Shown: piece by piece, positions 17,625 through 28,340 of the stretch
Layout: each line of letters opens with the position of its first letter
Position numbering within the stretch: the stretch's first letter is position 1
Source: Bacteroides pyogenes
Lineage (GTDB): Bacteria; Bacteroidota; Bacteroidia; Bacteroidales; Bacteroidaceae
Direction of reading: 5' to 3'
Length of the DNA stretch: 64,000 nucleotides
Assembly (NCBI RefSeq): GCF_014196225.1
Contig: NZ_JACIDI010000001.1
Span: forward strand, 124,001 to 188,000
Program-made: the position numbers and the translations under genes
Notes under the pieces: generated by a model
What the model was told of the DNA's origin: nothing
Database searches by the model: none
The model's input: only the letters and a program-made list of their open reading frames with translations

Positions 17625-17776
17625 GAGTTTGCCGGCTTTGCATGAAACACGACGCTTGCATGCTTGGTTGTCTGCTTTGCGTCATTTTGTCAGTCCGCTC
17701 CTGACAAATTCCGGCTTTATCGTTTTGGCACGCTTTTCGCAATCTCTTCTGCGTCCTGCCCGATTGATAAAGGCAG

Positions 17777-17805
17777 TTTGTTATTATCATATATGTATAA
17801 CTTTA
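17777..17805 (+). promoter_or_regulatory. Promoter of groES-groEL
   Basis: TTTG (17777-17780), 17 bp, TAACTTTA (17798-17805; one mismatch to TAnnTTTG), 18 bp before the groES ATG. No CIRCE-type inverted repeat was seen nearby. Confidence 0.5.
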
Positions 17806-17823
17806 AAATATAACAAAAGCATT

Positions 17824-18096
17824 ATGAACATTAAACCATTGGCAGACAGAGTGCTTATTCTCCCTGCACCTGCGGAAGAAAAAACGGTTGGCGGTATCAT
17901 CATACCCGATACGGCAAAAGAGAAACCTTTGAAAGGCGAAGTTGTGGCGGTAGGTCACGGTACGAAAGACGAAGAGATGGTATTGAAAGTGGGCGATACG
18001 GTTTTGTATGGCAAATATGCCGGAACGGAACTCGAAGTGGAAGGCTCGAAATACCTCATCATGCGTCAGAGCGACGTACTGGCAGTCTTGGGTTAA
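17824..18096 (+). CDS. groES: Co-chaperonin GroES
   Basis: 90 residues starting [11 protein letters not shown]; an upstream in-frame extension to 17485 runs through repeats and the promoter and is rejected. The mobile loop (about 17-30, [18 protein letters not shown]) and the beta-barrel roof motif are present. GroES caps the GroEL folding chamber. It is 43 bp upstream of groEL in the usual two-gene operon. Confidence 0.97.
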   Translation: MNIKPLADRVLILPAPAEEKTVGGIIIPDTAKEKPLKGEVVAVGHGTKDEEMVLKVGDTVLYGKYAGTELEVEGSKYLIMRQSDVLAVLG

Positions 18097-18121
18097 TAAT
18101 CAAATCAATCATAAATAATAA

Positions 18122-19777
<1,656 letters not shown>

Positions 19778-19810
19778 TATCGCCCCTGCGGTTTAATTAA
19801 ACAAAGAAAC

Positions 19811-19849
19811 AGGCTGCCTCATCGTGTACTTTGAGGCAGCCTTATTTTT
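19811..19849 (+). terminator. Strong terminator after groEL
   Basis: AGGCTGCCTCA (19811-19821) and TGAGGCAGCCT (19832-19842) form a perfect 11-bp stem with a 10-nt loop, followed by TATTTTTA. Confidence 0.92.
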
Positions 19850-20232
19850 AATTTGCCGGTTTCAACCATGATAGTTCCCTTGCTTTAGTTTGCCTGCAAA
19901 CGCGCAACGTTTTTTTCAGCCTGCTTATCCTCCTGTCTTGTCTCAGTAAATAAAAGGTCAAAATAGCTTAGAGAGCAAGATAATCAAACTTTTATTTCAT
20001 TACTTTTTTATTTTCCGGATAAATCTTTTTTATCTATTCAAATTGACGCTCTTTTCCGGACTTTGTTTGTTATTTGTCTCTTTGTCTTACCGTATTTCCT
20101 TTTTAAATATGTTAAAAGGCCTTTTTTGAGAACTTTTCAGTGTAATTGAACAAACTAATAATGATGCTGATTTGTTCTTTTTTTATAGAGTATTCTATAA
20201 TTATTTTTCTTAACCTTTTAATTTTTCTGACT
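19850..20232. other. AT-rich spacer between groEL terminator and a small winged-helix gene
   Basis: About 380 bp. Apart from an in-frame hydrophobic extension of the next gene (open from 20146, judged untranslated) I see no gene, array or clear promoter. Confidence 0.5.
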
Positions 20233-20451
20233 ATGAATAAAAGTGAAATAGGCTTTAATGCAGGAAAAGTTTGGCAATTATTGTGTAATAATCAAAGGTG
20301 GACTTATGCTGCCCTGAAGAAGGCATCCGGCTTGGATGATTTAGCATTAGGGGCTGCCATAGGCTGGTTGGCTCGCGAAGATAAAATAGAGATTTATCAG
20401 AATGATGACGATCTTTACCTTTACCTGTATGTAAATATCTATATCGGCTGA
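20233..20451 (+). CDS. Small winged helix-turn-helix protein
   Basis: 72 residues (MNKSEIGFNAGKVW...). I recognise the small Bacteroides winged-helix family (DUF2582-like): a helical N-half with AGKVWQLL, RWTYAALKKASGL as helix-turn-helix, GWLAREDKIEI as the wing start, and an acidic-aromatic C-terminus. The frame is open from 20146, but the extra 29 residues are a hydrophobic, AT-rich run unlike the family, so the ATG at 20233 is preferred. No partner gene is close. DNA-binding function is inferred from fold; target unknown. Confidence 0.75.
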   Translation: MNKSEIGFNAGKVWQLLCNNQRWTYAALKKASGLDDLALGAAIGWLAREDKIEIYQNDDDLYLYLYVNIYIG

Positions 20452-20518
20452 TGCTGCGCTTGGTTGAATCTGAAAAGTTAAAAAAGGGGAAAGGAGATGC
20501 TAAAATATCCGTAATATG

Positions 20519-20548
20519 ATTGTGATAGGAAGTTTCAAACTAACTTTG
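20519..20548 (+). promoter_or_regulatory. Promoter of the Omp85-like/phosphoethanolamine-transferase pair
   Basis: ATTG (20519-20522), 18 bp, TAACTTTG (20541-20548). Its position rules out the in-frame start at 20550 and supports the ATG at 20580. Confidence 0.65.
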
Positions 20549-20579
20549 TATGCTTAAAGTGGTCTTCTTATTTCTTGAT

Positions 20580-21773
20580 ATGGGTATTAGATTAAACAAA
20601 CAAATACTTTCTGTATTACTTATTTGGGGGCAAGCGGCTATACATGCGTCAGCTAATTCTGTTCCGTCCGAGTATCCGTTGTGCGTTGACGGGAAAAGCA
20701 TATCGGACACGGTTATGACAAAATATGGCCCCTTACGAAGACTGTTCGACTATTTTGAGGAAGCTAATAAGGAGAAAAAAGATAAAGCGTTCGATTTTAG
20801 CGTGATAGCGGGTCCTCATTATTCCGGTGACACGAAATTTGGGATTGGCATGGTAGCAGCCGGCTTGTACCATACCGACCGCAACGATACGATTCTTCCC
20901 CCTTCCAATATTTCATTCTATGGCGATGTCTCCACAATAGGCTATTATCTTTTGGGAGTGAGAGGCAATCATTTGTTTCCGCACGATAACTACCGCCTGA
21001 ATTATAATCTTTATTTCTATTCTTTTCCCGGACTTTATTGGGGAAGGGGCTACGAACACGGAGCGAACCCGGAGAATGAAAGCGAATACAAACGCTTGCA
21101 GGCTCAGGTGAGGGCAGACTTTATGTTTCGGATATCGAAAAAGCTGTATCTGGGACCGATGATTGTATTCGACCATGTCGCCGGACGGGATTTTGAGAAG
21201 GAAGAACTGCTGGAAGGAATGGATCCGCGTACCACCAACGTCGGTTTCGGACTCTCCGTTCTTTATGACTCCCGCGATTTTCTGACCAATGCTTACAAGG
21301 GATATTATCTGCGCATTGACCAACGGATCAGTCCGTCGTTTCTAAGCAGTAAATACGCTTTCGGAAGTACCGAGTTCACAGCTTGTTCTTATCATACTGT
21401 ATGGAAAGGAGGAGTGGTGGCGGGGCAATTCCACACCCAATTGAATTATGGAGAGGTTCCGTGGGGACTGATGGCAACGCTGGGTGGCGCCTATTCCATG
21501 CGCGGATACTACGAAGGTCGCTATCGGGATAAATGCGCGATGGACGCACAAATCGAGCTTCGCCAGCATGTATGGAAACGGAATGGAGTAGCGGTGTGGA
21601 TGGGTGCGGGGACCGTTTTTCCCGCATTTTCCGGTTTGCTTGCCAGGCACGTGCTGCCTAATTACGGCATAGGCTACCGGTGGGAATTTAAGAAAAGAGT
21701 GAATGTACGTTTGGATTTAGGGTTTGGCAAGCATCAAACCGGATTTATATTTAATGTCAATGAAGCTTTTTAA
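20580..21773 (+). CDS. Omp85/BamA-family outer-membrane barrel without POTRA domains
   Basis: 397 residues from the ATG at 20580. A signal peptide is followed by about 50 soluble residues and then a series of amphipathic beta strands. The motif MRGYYEGRYRDK (about residue 312) is the conserved loop-6 RGY/F element of the Omp85 superfamily, and the protein ends in an aromatic residue (Phe), as outer-membrane barrels do. No POTRA domains precede the barrel, unlike BamA or TamA, so it is a short surface-antigen-type member. Its stop overlaps the next gene by 14 bp, suggesting a joint role in outer-membrane assembly or lipid handling. Function is otherwise unknown. Confidence 0.78.
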   Translation: MGIRLNKQILSVLLIWGQAAIHASANSVPSEYPLCVDGKSISDTVMTKYGPLRRLFDYFEEANKEKKDKAFDFSVIAGPHYSGDTKFGIGMVAAGLYHTDRNDTILPPSNISFYGDVSTIGYYLLGVRGNHLFPHDNYRLNYNLYFYSFPGLYWGRGYEHGANPENESEYKRLQAQVRADFMFRISKKLYLGPMIVFDHVAGRDFEKEELLEGMDPRTTNVGFGLSVLYDSRDFLTNAYKGYYLRIDQRISPSFLSSKYAFGSTEFTACSYHTVWKGGVVAGQFHTQLNYGEVPWGLMATLGGAYSMRGYYEGRYRDKCAMDAQIELRQHVWKRNGVAVWMGAGTVFPAFSGLLARHVLPNYGIGYRWEFKKRVNVRLDLGFGKHQTGFIFNVNEAF

Positions 21774-23466
21774 GAAGATAAAAAAACGGTTCGAAAGTCA
21801 GGAGCATTTGTTTTATCTGTTTCTGATCGTTTTGATTACGCCCAACATCGCGCTTTGCTTTACAGAACCGTTGCCTTTGATGGCGAAGTTGTGCAACGTA
21901 TTGCTTCCGTTTGCGTGTTACTATTTGGTGATGACTTTGTCGCGCAATTGCGGCAGAACGTTTTGGTTGCTGTTCCCGTTTGTTTTTCTAGGAGCTTTCC
22001 AGCTTGTGTTGCTCTACCTGTTCGGGCAGTCGATTATCGCCGTGGATATGTTCCTGAATCTGATGACTACCAATCCGACGGAGGCGATGGAGCTTCTGAA
22101 CAATCTTCTGCCTGCCATTGTGATGGTGGTGATACTCTATGTGCCCGCTTTGGTATTGGGAACTGTTTCTATGGTCCGTAAACGCCGGCTGCCGGCTGCG
22201 TTCATAAGCCGCGGGCGGAGACGGGCCTTGCTGCTTCTTTGCGTTTCGCTCTTGACACTCGGCGGAGCCTATCTTCAGGATGAGAGGTATGAACCGCAGT
22301 CGGACTTGTATCCCGTGAACGTATGCTATAATATCGGGCTTGCTTTTCAGCGGAATGTCCGGACGAAGAACTATCACCGGACGTCGGAGTCGTTCACTTT
22401 CCATGCCCGATCGACACACCCTGAAGATGAAAATGAGGTGTATGTGATGGTGGTGGGCGAAACTGCGCGCGCCTTGAACTGGCAATTGTACGGATACGAA
22501 CGTGAGACGAATCCGCTGCTTTCCCGCCGCGAAGGCTTGGCGGCATTCCCTAAAGCACTGTCGGAATCGAACACCACGCACAAGAGCGTACCCATGTTGC
22601 TTTCGTCCGTCACGGCACACAGCTATGATTCGATCTACCGGCAGAAAAGCATTGTCACCGCTTTCAAAGAGGCGAGATACCGCACGGCATTTTTCTCCAA
22701 TCAGCGTTACAACCATTCGTTCATCGACTTCTTCGGCATGGAAGCCGACACTTCCGTCTTTGTGAAAGAGAAGGCGAATGCCGGTATTGCATACAATCCT
22801 TCGGATGACGTGCTTCTGGAAATGGTGAAGCGTGAGCTGGACAAAGGCGCAAAGAAGCAGTTTATTTTGCTTCATACGTACGGTTCGCATTTCAATTACC
22901 GCGAGCGTTATGCTGCCGATGAGGCTTTCTTTACCCCCGATCATCCTGTGGATGCCGAAGTGAAATACCGTTCGAACCTCATCAACGCCTATGATAATAC
23001 CATCCGGTATACCGACAGGTTCTTATCCCGCCTGATCGGGTTGTTGGAGCATCGGCGTGTCGACGCGGCATTGCTTTATACTTCCGACCACGGCGAGGAT
23101 GTTTTCGATGATTCTCGCCGGCTGTTCCTGCATGCCTCTCCCGTTCCTTCTTACTATCAGCTGCATGTACCTTTCCTTGTCTGGATGTCGGAAAGCTACC
23201 GCACGGCCTATCCCGCCAAGTGGACTGCTTTGGCGGAGAACCGCCTGAAAGACGTTTCTTCAAGCAGTTCGTTCTTTCCCACCATGCTCCACATTGCCGG
23301 GATAGAGACTCCTTACCGGAGCGATTCGTTTTCTGTGGCGAGTACTGCCTATACGATGAAGCCGAGGGTGTATCTGAACGATCATAACGAACCTCGTTCG
23401 CTGCAACATCTGGGAATGCGAAAGGAAGATTTCCGGATGCTGCAACAGAAAGGAATCCGTTATTGA
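21760..23466 (+). CDS. Phosphoethanolamine transferase-like (EptA family) membrane enzyme
   Basis: 568 residues from the ATG at 21760 (ATG at 21754 is an alternative). Five hydrophobic segments occupy about residues 17-175. The periplasmic sulfatase-fold domain has VVGETARALNWQLYGY (metal ligand Glu and the GETAR signature), ESNTTHKSVPM where a Thr is the expected phospho-acceptor nucleophile, and TSDHGED for metal binding. These enzymes transfer phosphoethanolamine from phosphatidylethanolamine to lipid A or glycans, which lowers surface charge and can give polymyxin resistance. The start lies inside the preceding outer-membrane gene, so the two are translationally coupled. The exact acceptor is not predictable. 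Confidence 0.85.
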   Translation: MKLFKKIKKRFESQEHLFYLFLIVLITPNIALCFTEPLPLMAKLCNVLLPFACYYLVMTLSRNCGRTFWLLFPFVFLGAFQLVLLYLFGQSIIAVDMFLNLMTTNPTEAMELLNNLLPAIVMVVILYVPALVLGTVSMVRKRRLPAAFISRGRRRALLLLCVSLLTLGGAYLQDERYEPQSDLYPVNVCYNIGLAFQRNVRTKNYHRTSESFTFHARSTHPEDENEVYVMVVGETARALNWQLYGYERETNPLLSRREGLAAFPKALSESNTTHKSVPMLLSSVTAHSYDSIYRQKSIVTAFKEARYRTAFFSNQRYNHSFIDFFGMEADTSVFVKEKANAGIAYNPSDDVLLEMVKRELDKGAKKQFILLHTYGSHFNYRERYAADEAFFTPDHPVDAEVKYRSNLINAYDNTIRYTDRFLSRLIGLLEHRRVDAALLYTSDHGEDVFDDSRRLFLHASPVPSYYQLHVPFLVWMSESYRTAYPAKWTALAENRLKDVSSSSSFFPTMLHIAGIETPYRSDSFSVASTAYTMKPRVYLNDHNEPRSLQHLGMRKEDFRMLQQKGIRY

Positions 23467-23888
23467 TCCGCCTGCCGGCCAACCTTCCGTTTTGTTGTCG
23501 CGAAGCCCTGCCTCATGCTAATGTTGCTGGAGGAGGAGTCCGGCCAACCTTTCGTTTTGTTGTCGCGAAGCCTTGCCTCATGCGAATGTTGCTGGAGGAG
23601 GAGTCCGGCCAACCTTCCGTTTTGTTGTCGCGAAGCCTTGCCTCATGCGAATGTTGCTGGAGAAATAAGTCTGGCAACCCTGCCGCTTTTTTATCACAAA
23701 GCCGTACTTCATGCTGATTTTTGTGGGAAAGAAGAGCAGCCGCGCCTCTCTTCTTGCTGTCATAAAAGTCGTCTGATAAGGATGTGCCGGATGGCGGAAT
23801 AGCATTAAATAGTGCTAAAAGCCGCATCTAAACTGCTGATTGGCTTGTTATTTGCATATATCGCGTGAACGATTAAATAACATTAGAT
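23467..23888. other. Spacer between the Ept-like gene and cbpA
   Basis: 422 bp, most of it occupied by the 65-bp array F. No terminator hairpin with T-run and no consensus promoter for the downstream gene was found in the last 100 bp. Confidence 0.6.
23477..23790 (+). repeat. 65-bp tandem array F (four to five units)
   Basis: GGCCAACC (or its GGCAACC variant) begins at 23477, 23542, 23607 and about 23673, steps of 65, 65 and about 66 bp. The first three units are nearly identical, the fourth is diverged and a fifth (about 23738-23790) is just detectable. Units are in tandem with no spacers. Open frames through it (for example 23463-23717) merely translate the repeat. Confidence 0.95.
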
Positions 23889-24854
23889 ATGGCTTATATA
23901 GATTATTATCAAATTCTTGGGGTGGAGAAAACCGCTTCGCAAGGTGATATAAAGAAGGCTTTCCGTAAGTTGGCCCGCAAATATCATCCCGATTTGAATC
24001 CCAACGACCCAAGCGCAAAGGATAAGTTCCAGCAGATCAATGAGGCCAACGAGGTTTTGAGCGATCCCGAAAAACGCAAGAAATACGATGAATACGGCGA
24101 GCATTGGAAGCATGCCGATGAGTTTGAGGCGCAGAAGAAAGCCCGGCAAGAGGCCGGCGGCTTCGGCAGTGCCCGGGATTTCGGCGGTTTCGGCAGCGGG
24201 GCGCGAGGGTTTACGGACGGAAAGGGAACTTACTGGTATTCGTCCGGAGGCGAAGGATTCGAGGGAAACAATGCCGGGGGATTTTCCGATTTCTTCGAAT
24301 CCATGTTCGGAAGCCGTGGTAAGAGAGACGGAAGCGCCGCAGGATTTCGCGGGCAAGATTATACTGCCGAGCTTCATCTCTCGCTTCGCGACGCTGCACG
24401 CACGCATAAACAAATACTGACTGTCAACGGCAAGCAGGTGCGTATCACCATTCCCGCCGGGGTAGCCGACGGTCAGGTCATCAAATTGAAAGGCTACGGA
24501 GCCGAAGGAATAAACGGAGGTCCTGCGGGCGACTTGTACATCACGTTCGTCATTGCTGCTGATCCGGTGTTCAAACGACTGGGCGACGACTTGTACGTAG
24601 ATGTCGAAATCGACCTCTATACGGCTGTGTTGGGCGGCGATACGGTAATCGACACGCTCGACGGAAAAGTGAAACTGAAGGTAAAACCGGAGACTCAGAG
24701 CGGAACGAAGGTTCGCCTGAAGGGCAAAGGTTTTCCGGTTTATAAGAAAGAAGGGCAAACGGGCGATTTGATCGTGACTTACTCTGTCGGGATTCCTACC
24801 AACCTGACCGAGAAACAGAAAGAATTATTCCGCCAGTTGCAGGCTATGAACTAA
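23889..24854 (+). CDS. cbpA: CbpA-type DnaJ-family co-chaperone
   Basis: 321 residues: J domain 1-70 with the H33-P34-D35 tripeptide that stimulates DnaK ATPase, a Gly/Phe-rich linker (about 85-155), then a DnaJ C-terminal substrate-binding domain (about 160-310). The cysteine-rich zinc domain of DnaJ is absent, which identifies the CbpA class. It works with DnaK on misfolded proteins and, in E. coli, associates with nucleoid DNA. The following gene encodes a CbpM-like modulator, 6 bp downstream, which supports the assignment. Confidence 0.92.
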   Translation: MAYIDYYQILGVEKTASQGDIKKAFRKLARKYHPDLNPNDPSAKDKFQQINEANEVLSDPEKRKKYDEYGEHWKHADEFEAQKKARQEAGGFGSARDFGGFGSGARGFTDGKGTYWYSSGGEGFEGNNAGGFSDFFESMFGSRGKRDGSAAGFRGQDYTAELHLSLRDAARTHKQILTVNGKQVRITIPAGVADGQVIKLKGYGAEGINGGPAGDLYITFVIAADPVFKRLGDDLYVDVEIDLYTAVLGGDTVIDTLDGKVKLKVKPETQSGTKVRLKGKGFPVYKKEGQTGDLIVTYSVGIPTNLTEKQKELFRQLQAMN

Positions 24855-24860
24855 AAAAGA

Positions 24861-25184
24861 ATGAACGCTATGCAGACCGAATTGATCATTGTTAGTGAAT
24901 ATTGTCAGAAGTGCCACATCGAGCCTTCGTTTATTGATATGCTGAAGGAAGGCGGGTTGATTGAGACACGCACCGAAGGCGGCGAGCATTATTTGCTTTT
25001 GTCCCAGCTTCCGGAAGTGGAACGTTACAGCCGGATGTATTACGACCTTTCCATTAACATGGAAGGTATCGACGCTATCCACCATTTGCTTCTCAGGATA
25101 GAGGAGATGCAACGTGAAATAGACTCGCTTCGAAAGCAGCTCATGCTTTACAGGAGCAGGGAAAGGGAAGAAGCAGACCGGTAG
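24861..25184 (+). CDS. CbpM-like chaperone modulator (MerR-type fold)
   Basis: 107 residues (ATG at 24861; ATG at 24870 also possible). The N-terminal half resembles the MerR-like domain of CbpM (YCQKCHIEPSFIDMLKEGGL), followed by a helical segment with heptad-like spacing (about 68-100). CbpM binds the J domain of CbpA and blocks its action with DnaK. Immediate position after cbpA, with 6 bp between, is the classical arrangement. It lacks the recognition features of a true MerR regulator. Confidence 0.82.
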   Translation: MNAMQTELIIVSEYCQKCHIEPSFIDMLKEGGLIETRTEGGEHYLLLSQLPEVERYSRMYYDLSINMEGIDAIHHLLLRIEEMQREIDSLRKQLMLYRSREREEADR

Positions 25185-25251
25185 CGGACGAAGATTGCCT
25201 TCCTTCTTGCCAAGAATCTGTTCTGCGTTGCCGGCAGATGGGAACGGTGAA

Positions 25252-25290
25252 AAACAGAGGCTCTATCCGGCGCGGATAGAGCCTCTGTTT
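25252..25290. terminator. Perfect 18-bp hairpin, terminator for the reverse etf operon
   Basis: The arms 25252-25269 and 25273-25290 are perfectly complementary (AAACAGAGGCTCTATCCG against its complement) with a 3-nt GCG loop. On the reverse strand it is followed by TTTTTC, so it suits the acyl-CoA dehydrogenase transcript arriving from the right; on the forward strand only three Ts follow. Confidence 0.8.
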
Positions 25291-25295
25291 GCAGT

Positions 25296-25338
25296 AAACG
25301 CAGGCTTTGTTTCAATCATACAGAGCCTGCGTTTTTTT
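25296..25338 (+). terminator. Terminator for cbpA-cbpM
   Basis: AAACGCAGGCTTTGT (25296-25310) pairs with ACAGAGCCTGCGTTT (25320-25334) with one G-T wobble, followed by more Ts (GTTTTTTTAG). The stem sequences resemble units of the 22-bp array at 36415-36916. Confidence 0.88.
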
Positions 25339-25537
25339 AGTTCCGCGCTTCATTGCGTTGCGGAAACCGAAGTTTTTCGGTCGGGCCCGGCTTGCATTCA
25401 CTTGAAGTCCGCGCTTCATTTCGCTAAGGGAATCCAAGTTTTGTGCTAAGCCCGGCTTGCGATTTCTTAAACCTTGCGCTTTATTGCACTACGAAAACCG
25501 AAGTTTTTCCGTCAAGCTCGGTTTGCGATAGCTCAAA
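25339..25537 (+). repeat. 65/66-bp tandem array E (three units)
   Basis: GCGCTT begins at 25345, 25411 and 25476 (steps 66 and 65). Shared landmarks per unit are GCGCTTCATT, AANCCNAAGTTTT and GCCCGGCTTGC. The units are diverged. The array fills the space between two convergent genes. Confidence 0.88.
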
Positions 25538-25544
25538 CTCCCGG

Positions 25545-27251
25545 CTATCGTTTGTAGAATGCAAGGTCTTCCTTGTCGAGCCCTTTGATAAATCCGGCAT
25601 GCTTTTCCACCTCCGCCTCCGCGTAGTTCAGATACACGTGCGCCGATTTGGCAAACAGTTCGGGGGCTTTGCTTGCGTCCTGAATAAGCAGGTGAGCCAT
25701 GATACAGTCGGCAGCCATCTCCATCAAACGACGGGCGGTGAAGTCGAGTATTTCCTGATCCTGAGTCTCTTTCACGGCGTTCGTGCTTTCCTCAAACTTA
25801 TCCGCCATCTTCTTCAGGCGTGAAAGCAGCGGCTCCATCTCCGGAGAACACGGAACGGCCTCGTAATCGCGAATCGTGGCGATGTAAGAGCCGTTGGTCA
25901 CATAGCGTATGGCGGCTACCGTCTGCAACTGCGTGGTACCTTCGTAGATGCTGGTGATGCGTGCGTCGCGGTAGATACGCTGGCAGGCATAATCCATCAT
26001 GAAACCCGAACCTCCGTGTATCTGGATGCAGTCGTAAGCGTTCTGGTTGGCGTATTCCGAATTCATTCCCTTTGCCAGCGGAGTAAAGCTGTCCGCCAAT
26101 TTGGCATATTTCTTTTGCTCCTGACGCTCTTCGGGAGTGAGCTTGCGCTCGCGGGCAATATCGTCCAACGCTTTGTAGATGTCTACGTAGCGGGCTGTCT
26201 GATACAGCAACGCGCGTCCGGCGTCCAACTTGGCTTTCATGATAGAGAGCATGTCGTAAACGGCAGGGAACTCGATGATGGCTTTGCCGAACTGCTTGCG
26301 GTCTTTGGCATAAGCCAACCCTTCGTTGTAGGCAGCCTGACTTAGTCCTACCGACTGTGCGGCAATACCCAAGCGGGCGCCGTTCATCAATGCCATGACG
26401 TATTTAATCAAACCGAGTTTCCGTTCGCCGCAAAGTTCGGCGCGGGCGTTCTTGTAGACCAGCTCGCACGTGGGAGAGCCGTGAATGCCCAGCTTATTTT
26501 CGATGCGGCGCACATTCACACCCCCTTGGCGCTTGTCGTAGATAAACATCGACAATCCGCGTCCGTCTCTGGTTCCTTCTTCCGAACGGGCCAGAACGAG
26601 ATGGATGTCGGCGTCGCCGTTGGTGATGAAACGCTTTACGCCGTTGAGCAACCAGCAGCCTTCCTTCTCGCTATACGTCGCTTTCAGCATCACCGATTGC
26701 AGATCGGAACCGGCGTCGGGCTCCGTCAAGTCCATCGACATGGTTTCTCCTTGGCATACACGCGGAATGAAACGGTTGTGCTGGTCGGTATTCCCGAATT
26801 CATACAATGTCTCGATGCAGTCTTGCAGCGACCATATATTGCCGAAACCGGCATCGGCGGCAGCCACTATTTCCGCGCACATCGTGTACGGAGTAATGGG
26901 GAAGTTGAGTCCGCCGTATTTGCGCGGCATCGTCATTCCGTTCAGCCCGGCTTTCACCATCGCGTCGAGGTTTTCTTTGGTTCCCGACGCATATTCCACT
27001 CTTCCGTTGGCATGGTGCGGCCCTTCGACGTCTACGCCTTCGGCATTGGCAGCAATAATCTCCCCGGTAATCTCTCCGGTGATTTCCAATACCTTATCGT
27101 ACGAGTCTACTGCATCCTCGTAGTCCAGCGGCGCGTAATCAAATACGTCCTTGTCTCTGTAATTGCGCTCTTTCAGATCGCATATCCGTTTCATCATCGG
27201 ATTGTTCAAGTGAAACTTGAGTTCCGGTATATCGGTATAAAAATTTGCCAT
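25545..27251 (-). CDS. Acyl-CoA dehydrogenase family flavoprotein
   Basis: 568 residues, longer than the classic 380-residue enzymes because of an extra C-terminal helical domain (about 460-568), as in the AidB/long-chain-like subgroup seen in Bacteroides. FAD and substrate regions include MDLTEPDAGSD (about 173) and NGVKRFITNG. SIYEGTTQLQ (about 440) carries the Glu in the position used as catalytic base. It is the last gene of a run etfB-etfA-acd, 6 bp after etfA, so electrons from the dehydrogenase should go to the ETF pair. The acyl substrate is unknown. Confidence 0.88.
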   Translation of the reverse strand: MANFYTDIPELKFHLNNPMMKRICDLKERNYRDKDVFDYAPLDYEDAVDSYDKVLEITGEITGEIIAANAEGVDVEGPHHANGRVEYASGTKENLDAMVKAGLNGMTMPRKYGGLNFPITPYTMCAEIVAAADAGFGNIWSLQDCIETLYEFGNTDQHNRFIPRVCQGETMSMDLTEPDAGSDLQSVMLKATYSEKEGCWLLNGVKRFITNGDADIHLVLARSEEGTRDGRGLSMFIYDKRQGGVNVRRIENKLGIHGSPTCELVYKNARAELCGERKLGLIKYVMALMNGARLGIAAQSVGLSQAAYNEGLAYAKDRKQFGKAIIEFPAVYDMLSIMKAKLDAGRALLYQTARYVDIYKALDDIARERKLTPEERQEQKKYAKLADSFTPLAKGMNSEYANQNAYDCIQIHGGSGFMMDYACQRIYRDARITSIYEGTTQLQTVAAIRYVTNGSYIATIRDYEAVPCSPEMEPLLSRLKKMADKFEESTNAVKETQDQEILDFTARRLMEMAADCIMAHLLIQDASKAPELFAKSAHVYLNYAEAEVEKHAGFIKGLDKEDLAFYKR

Positions 27252-27257
27252 AATCCG

Positions 27258-28277
27258 TTACTTGCTATTCTGTTTATAATACTTGATCATCTTCGGCACC
27301 ACCTCTTCGATCGTTCCGTTTATCACATAATCGGCAATCGTGTTGATGGGGGCTTCGGGATCGTTGTTGATGGAAATGATGATTCCGCTTTCCTGCATCC
27401 CGGCAATGTGTTGAATCTGTCCGGAGATGCCGCAGGCTATGTAAAGTTTCGGACGCACGGTGACTCCCGTCTGTCCGATTTGGCGGTCGTGTTCCACAAA
27501 TCCTGCGTCGACGGCCGCACGGCTGGCGCCCACCTCGGCGTTCAGCACTTTCGCCAGTTCGAACAGTAAGTCGAAGTTTTCTTTCGAGCCTACGCCGTAT
27601 CCGCCCGAAATGATGATGGGAGAGCCCTTCAGGTTGTTCTTCGCTTTCTCCACATGGCGCTCGATGACTTTCACCACATAGTCCGTATCGGCAACAAACT
27701 TCTTTACATCGTGGCGGATCACCTCGCCTTTGTAGTCGGCGGCCAGGATTTGCTTCTTCATTACTCCTTCGCGGACGGTCGCCATCTGCGGCCGGTGTTC
27801 GGGATTGACGATCGTGGCTACGATGTTCCCGCCGAATGCCGGACGGATTTGATACAGCAGGTTCTTATACACCTTTCCTTCTTTCTTGTCTTCATGGTCG
27901 CCGATTTCGAGCGAAGTACAGTCGGCCGTCAGCCCGCTGGTCAAGGCGGAAGACACGCGCGGACCGAGGTCGCGTCCGATTACCGTGGCGCCCATGAGGC
28001 AGATCTGCGGCTTTTCTTCTTTAAACAGGTTTACAAGAATGGAAGTGTGCGGAAGGGAAGTGTAAGGGTAAAGCCCTTCGCCGTCGAACACATGGAGTCT
28101 GTCCACTCCATAGGGAAGAATTTGCTTTTCGATATCTTTCAGGTCTTTCCCGACAGCCACCGCTTCGAGTTGGCATTTCAGCTGATTGGCCAGTGAGCGG
28201 CCCTTTGTCAGGAGTTCGAGGCTGACGTCTGCAACGATGCCTTCCTCTATTTCGCAATATACAAATAAGTTATTCAT
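27258..28277 (-). CDS. etfA: Electron transfer flavoprotein, alpha subunit
   Basis: 339 residues with the FAD-binding C-terminal domain: SGGYGVGSKENF, GASRAAVDAGF, QIGQTGVTVRPKLYIACGIS followed by GQIQH, and the SINNDPEAPI element near the C-terminus. It accepts electrons from acyl-CoA dehydrogenases and passes them on. 63 bp after etfB and 6 bp before the dehydrogenase gene. Whether this ETF is bifurcating cannot be decided without structure-guided alignment. Confidence 0.94.
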   Translation of the reverse strand: MNNLFVYCEIEEGIVADVSLELLTKGRSLANQLKCQLEAVAVGKDLKDIEKQILPYGVDRLHVFDGEGLYPYTSLPHTSILVNLFKEEKPQICLMGATVIGRDLGPRVSSALTSGLTADCTSLEIGDHEDKKEGKVYKNLLYQIRPAFGGNIVATIVNPEHRPQMATVREGVMKKQILAADYKGEVIRHDVKKFVADTDYVVKVIERHVEKAKNNLKGSPIIISGGYGVGSKENFDLLFELAKVLNAEVGASRAAVDAGFVEHDRQIGQTGVTVRPKLYIACGISGQIQHIAGMQESGIIISINNDPEAPINTIADYVINGTIEEVVPKMIKYYKQNSK

Positions 28278-28340
28278 GTTTTCTTTTTTAAATTGACCGG
28301 TTGATTTTAGTTGATGAATCGATTTGCCTGCCGGCAGCTG

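Larger units (their letters stand above)
17133..17823. other. 691-bp divergent spacer upstream of groES
   Basis: It lies between the start of a reverse L,D-transpeptidase gene and groES. It holds array A (17404-17544), a two-unit 22-bp repeat at 17581-17624 and the groES promoter (17777-17805). Long open frames through the arrays on both strands look like translated repeat, not genes. Confidence 0.7.

Noticed and set aside
17246..17790. Reverse open frames rich in repeated Ser-Pro/Lys-Pro patterns in the groES spacer
   Set aside because: They translate the 21/22-bp array in two different frames; a 22-bp period cannot maintain one reading frame, so this is not a repeat protein.
23463..23827. 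Open frames on both strands through the 65-bp array
   Set aside because: Repeat-derived, overlapping in several frames, no start context and no homology recognised.
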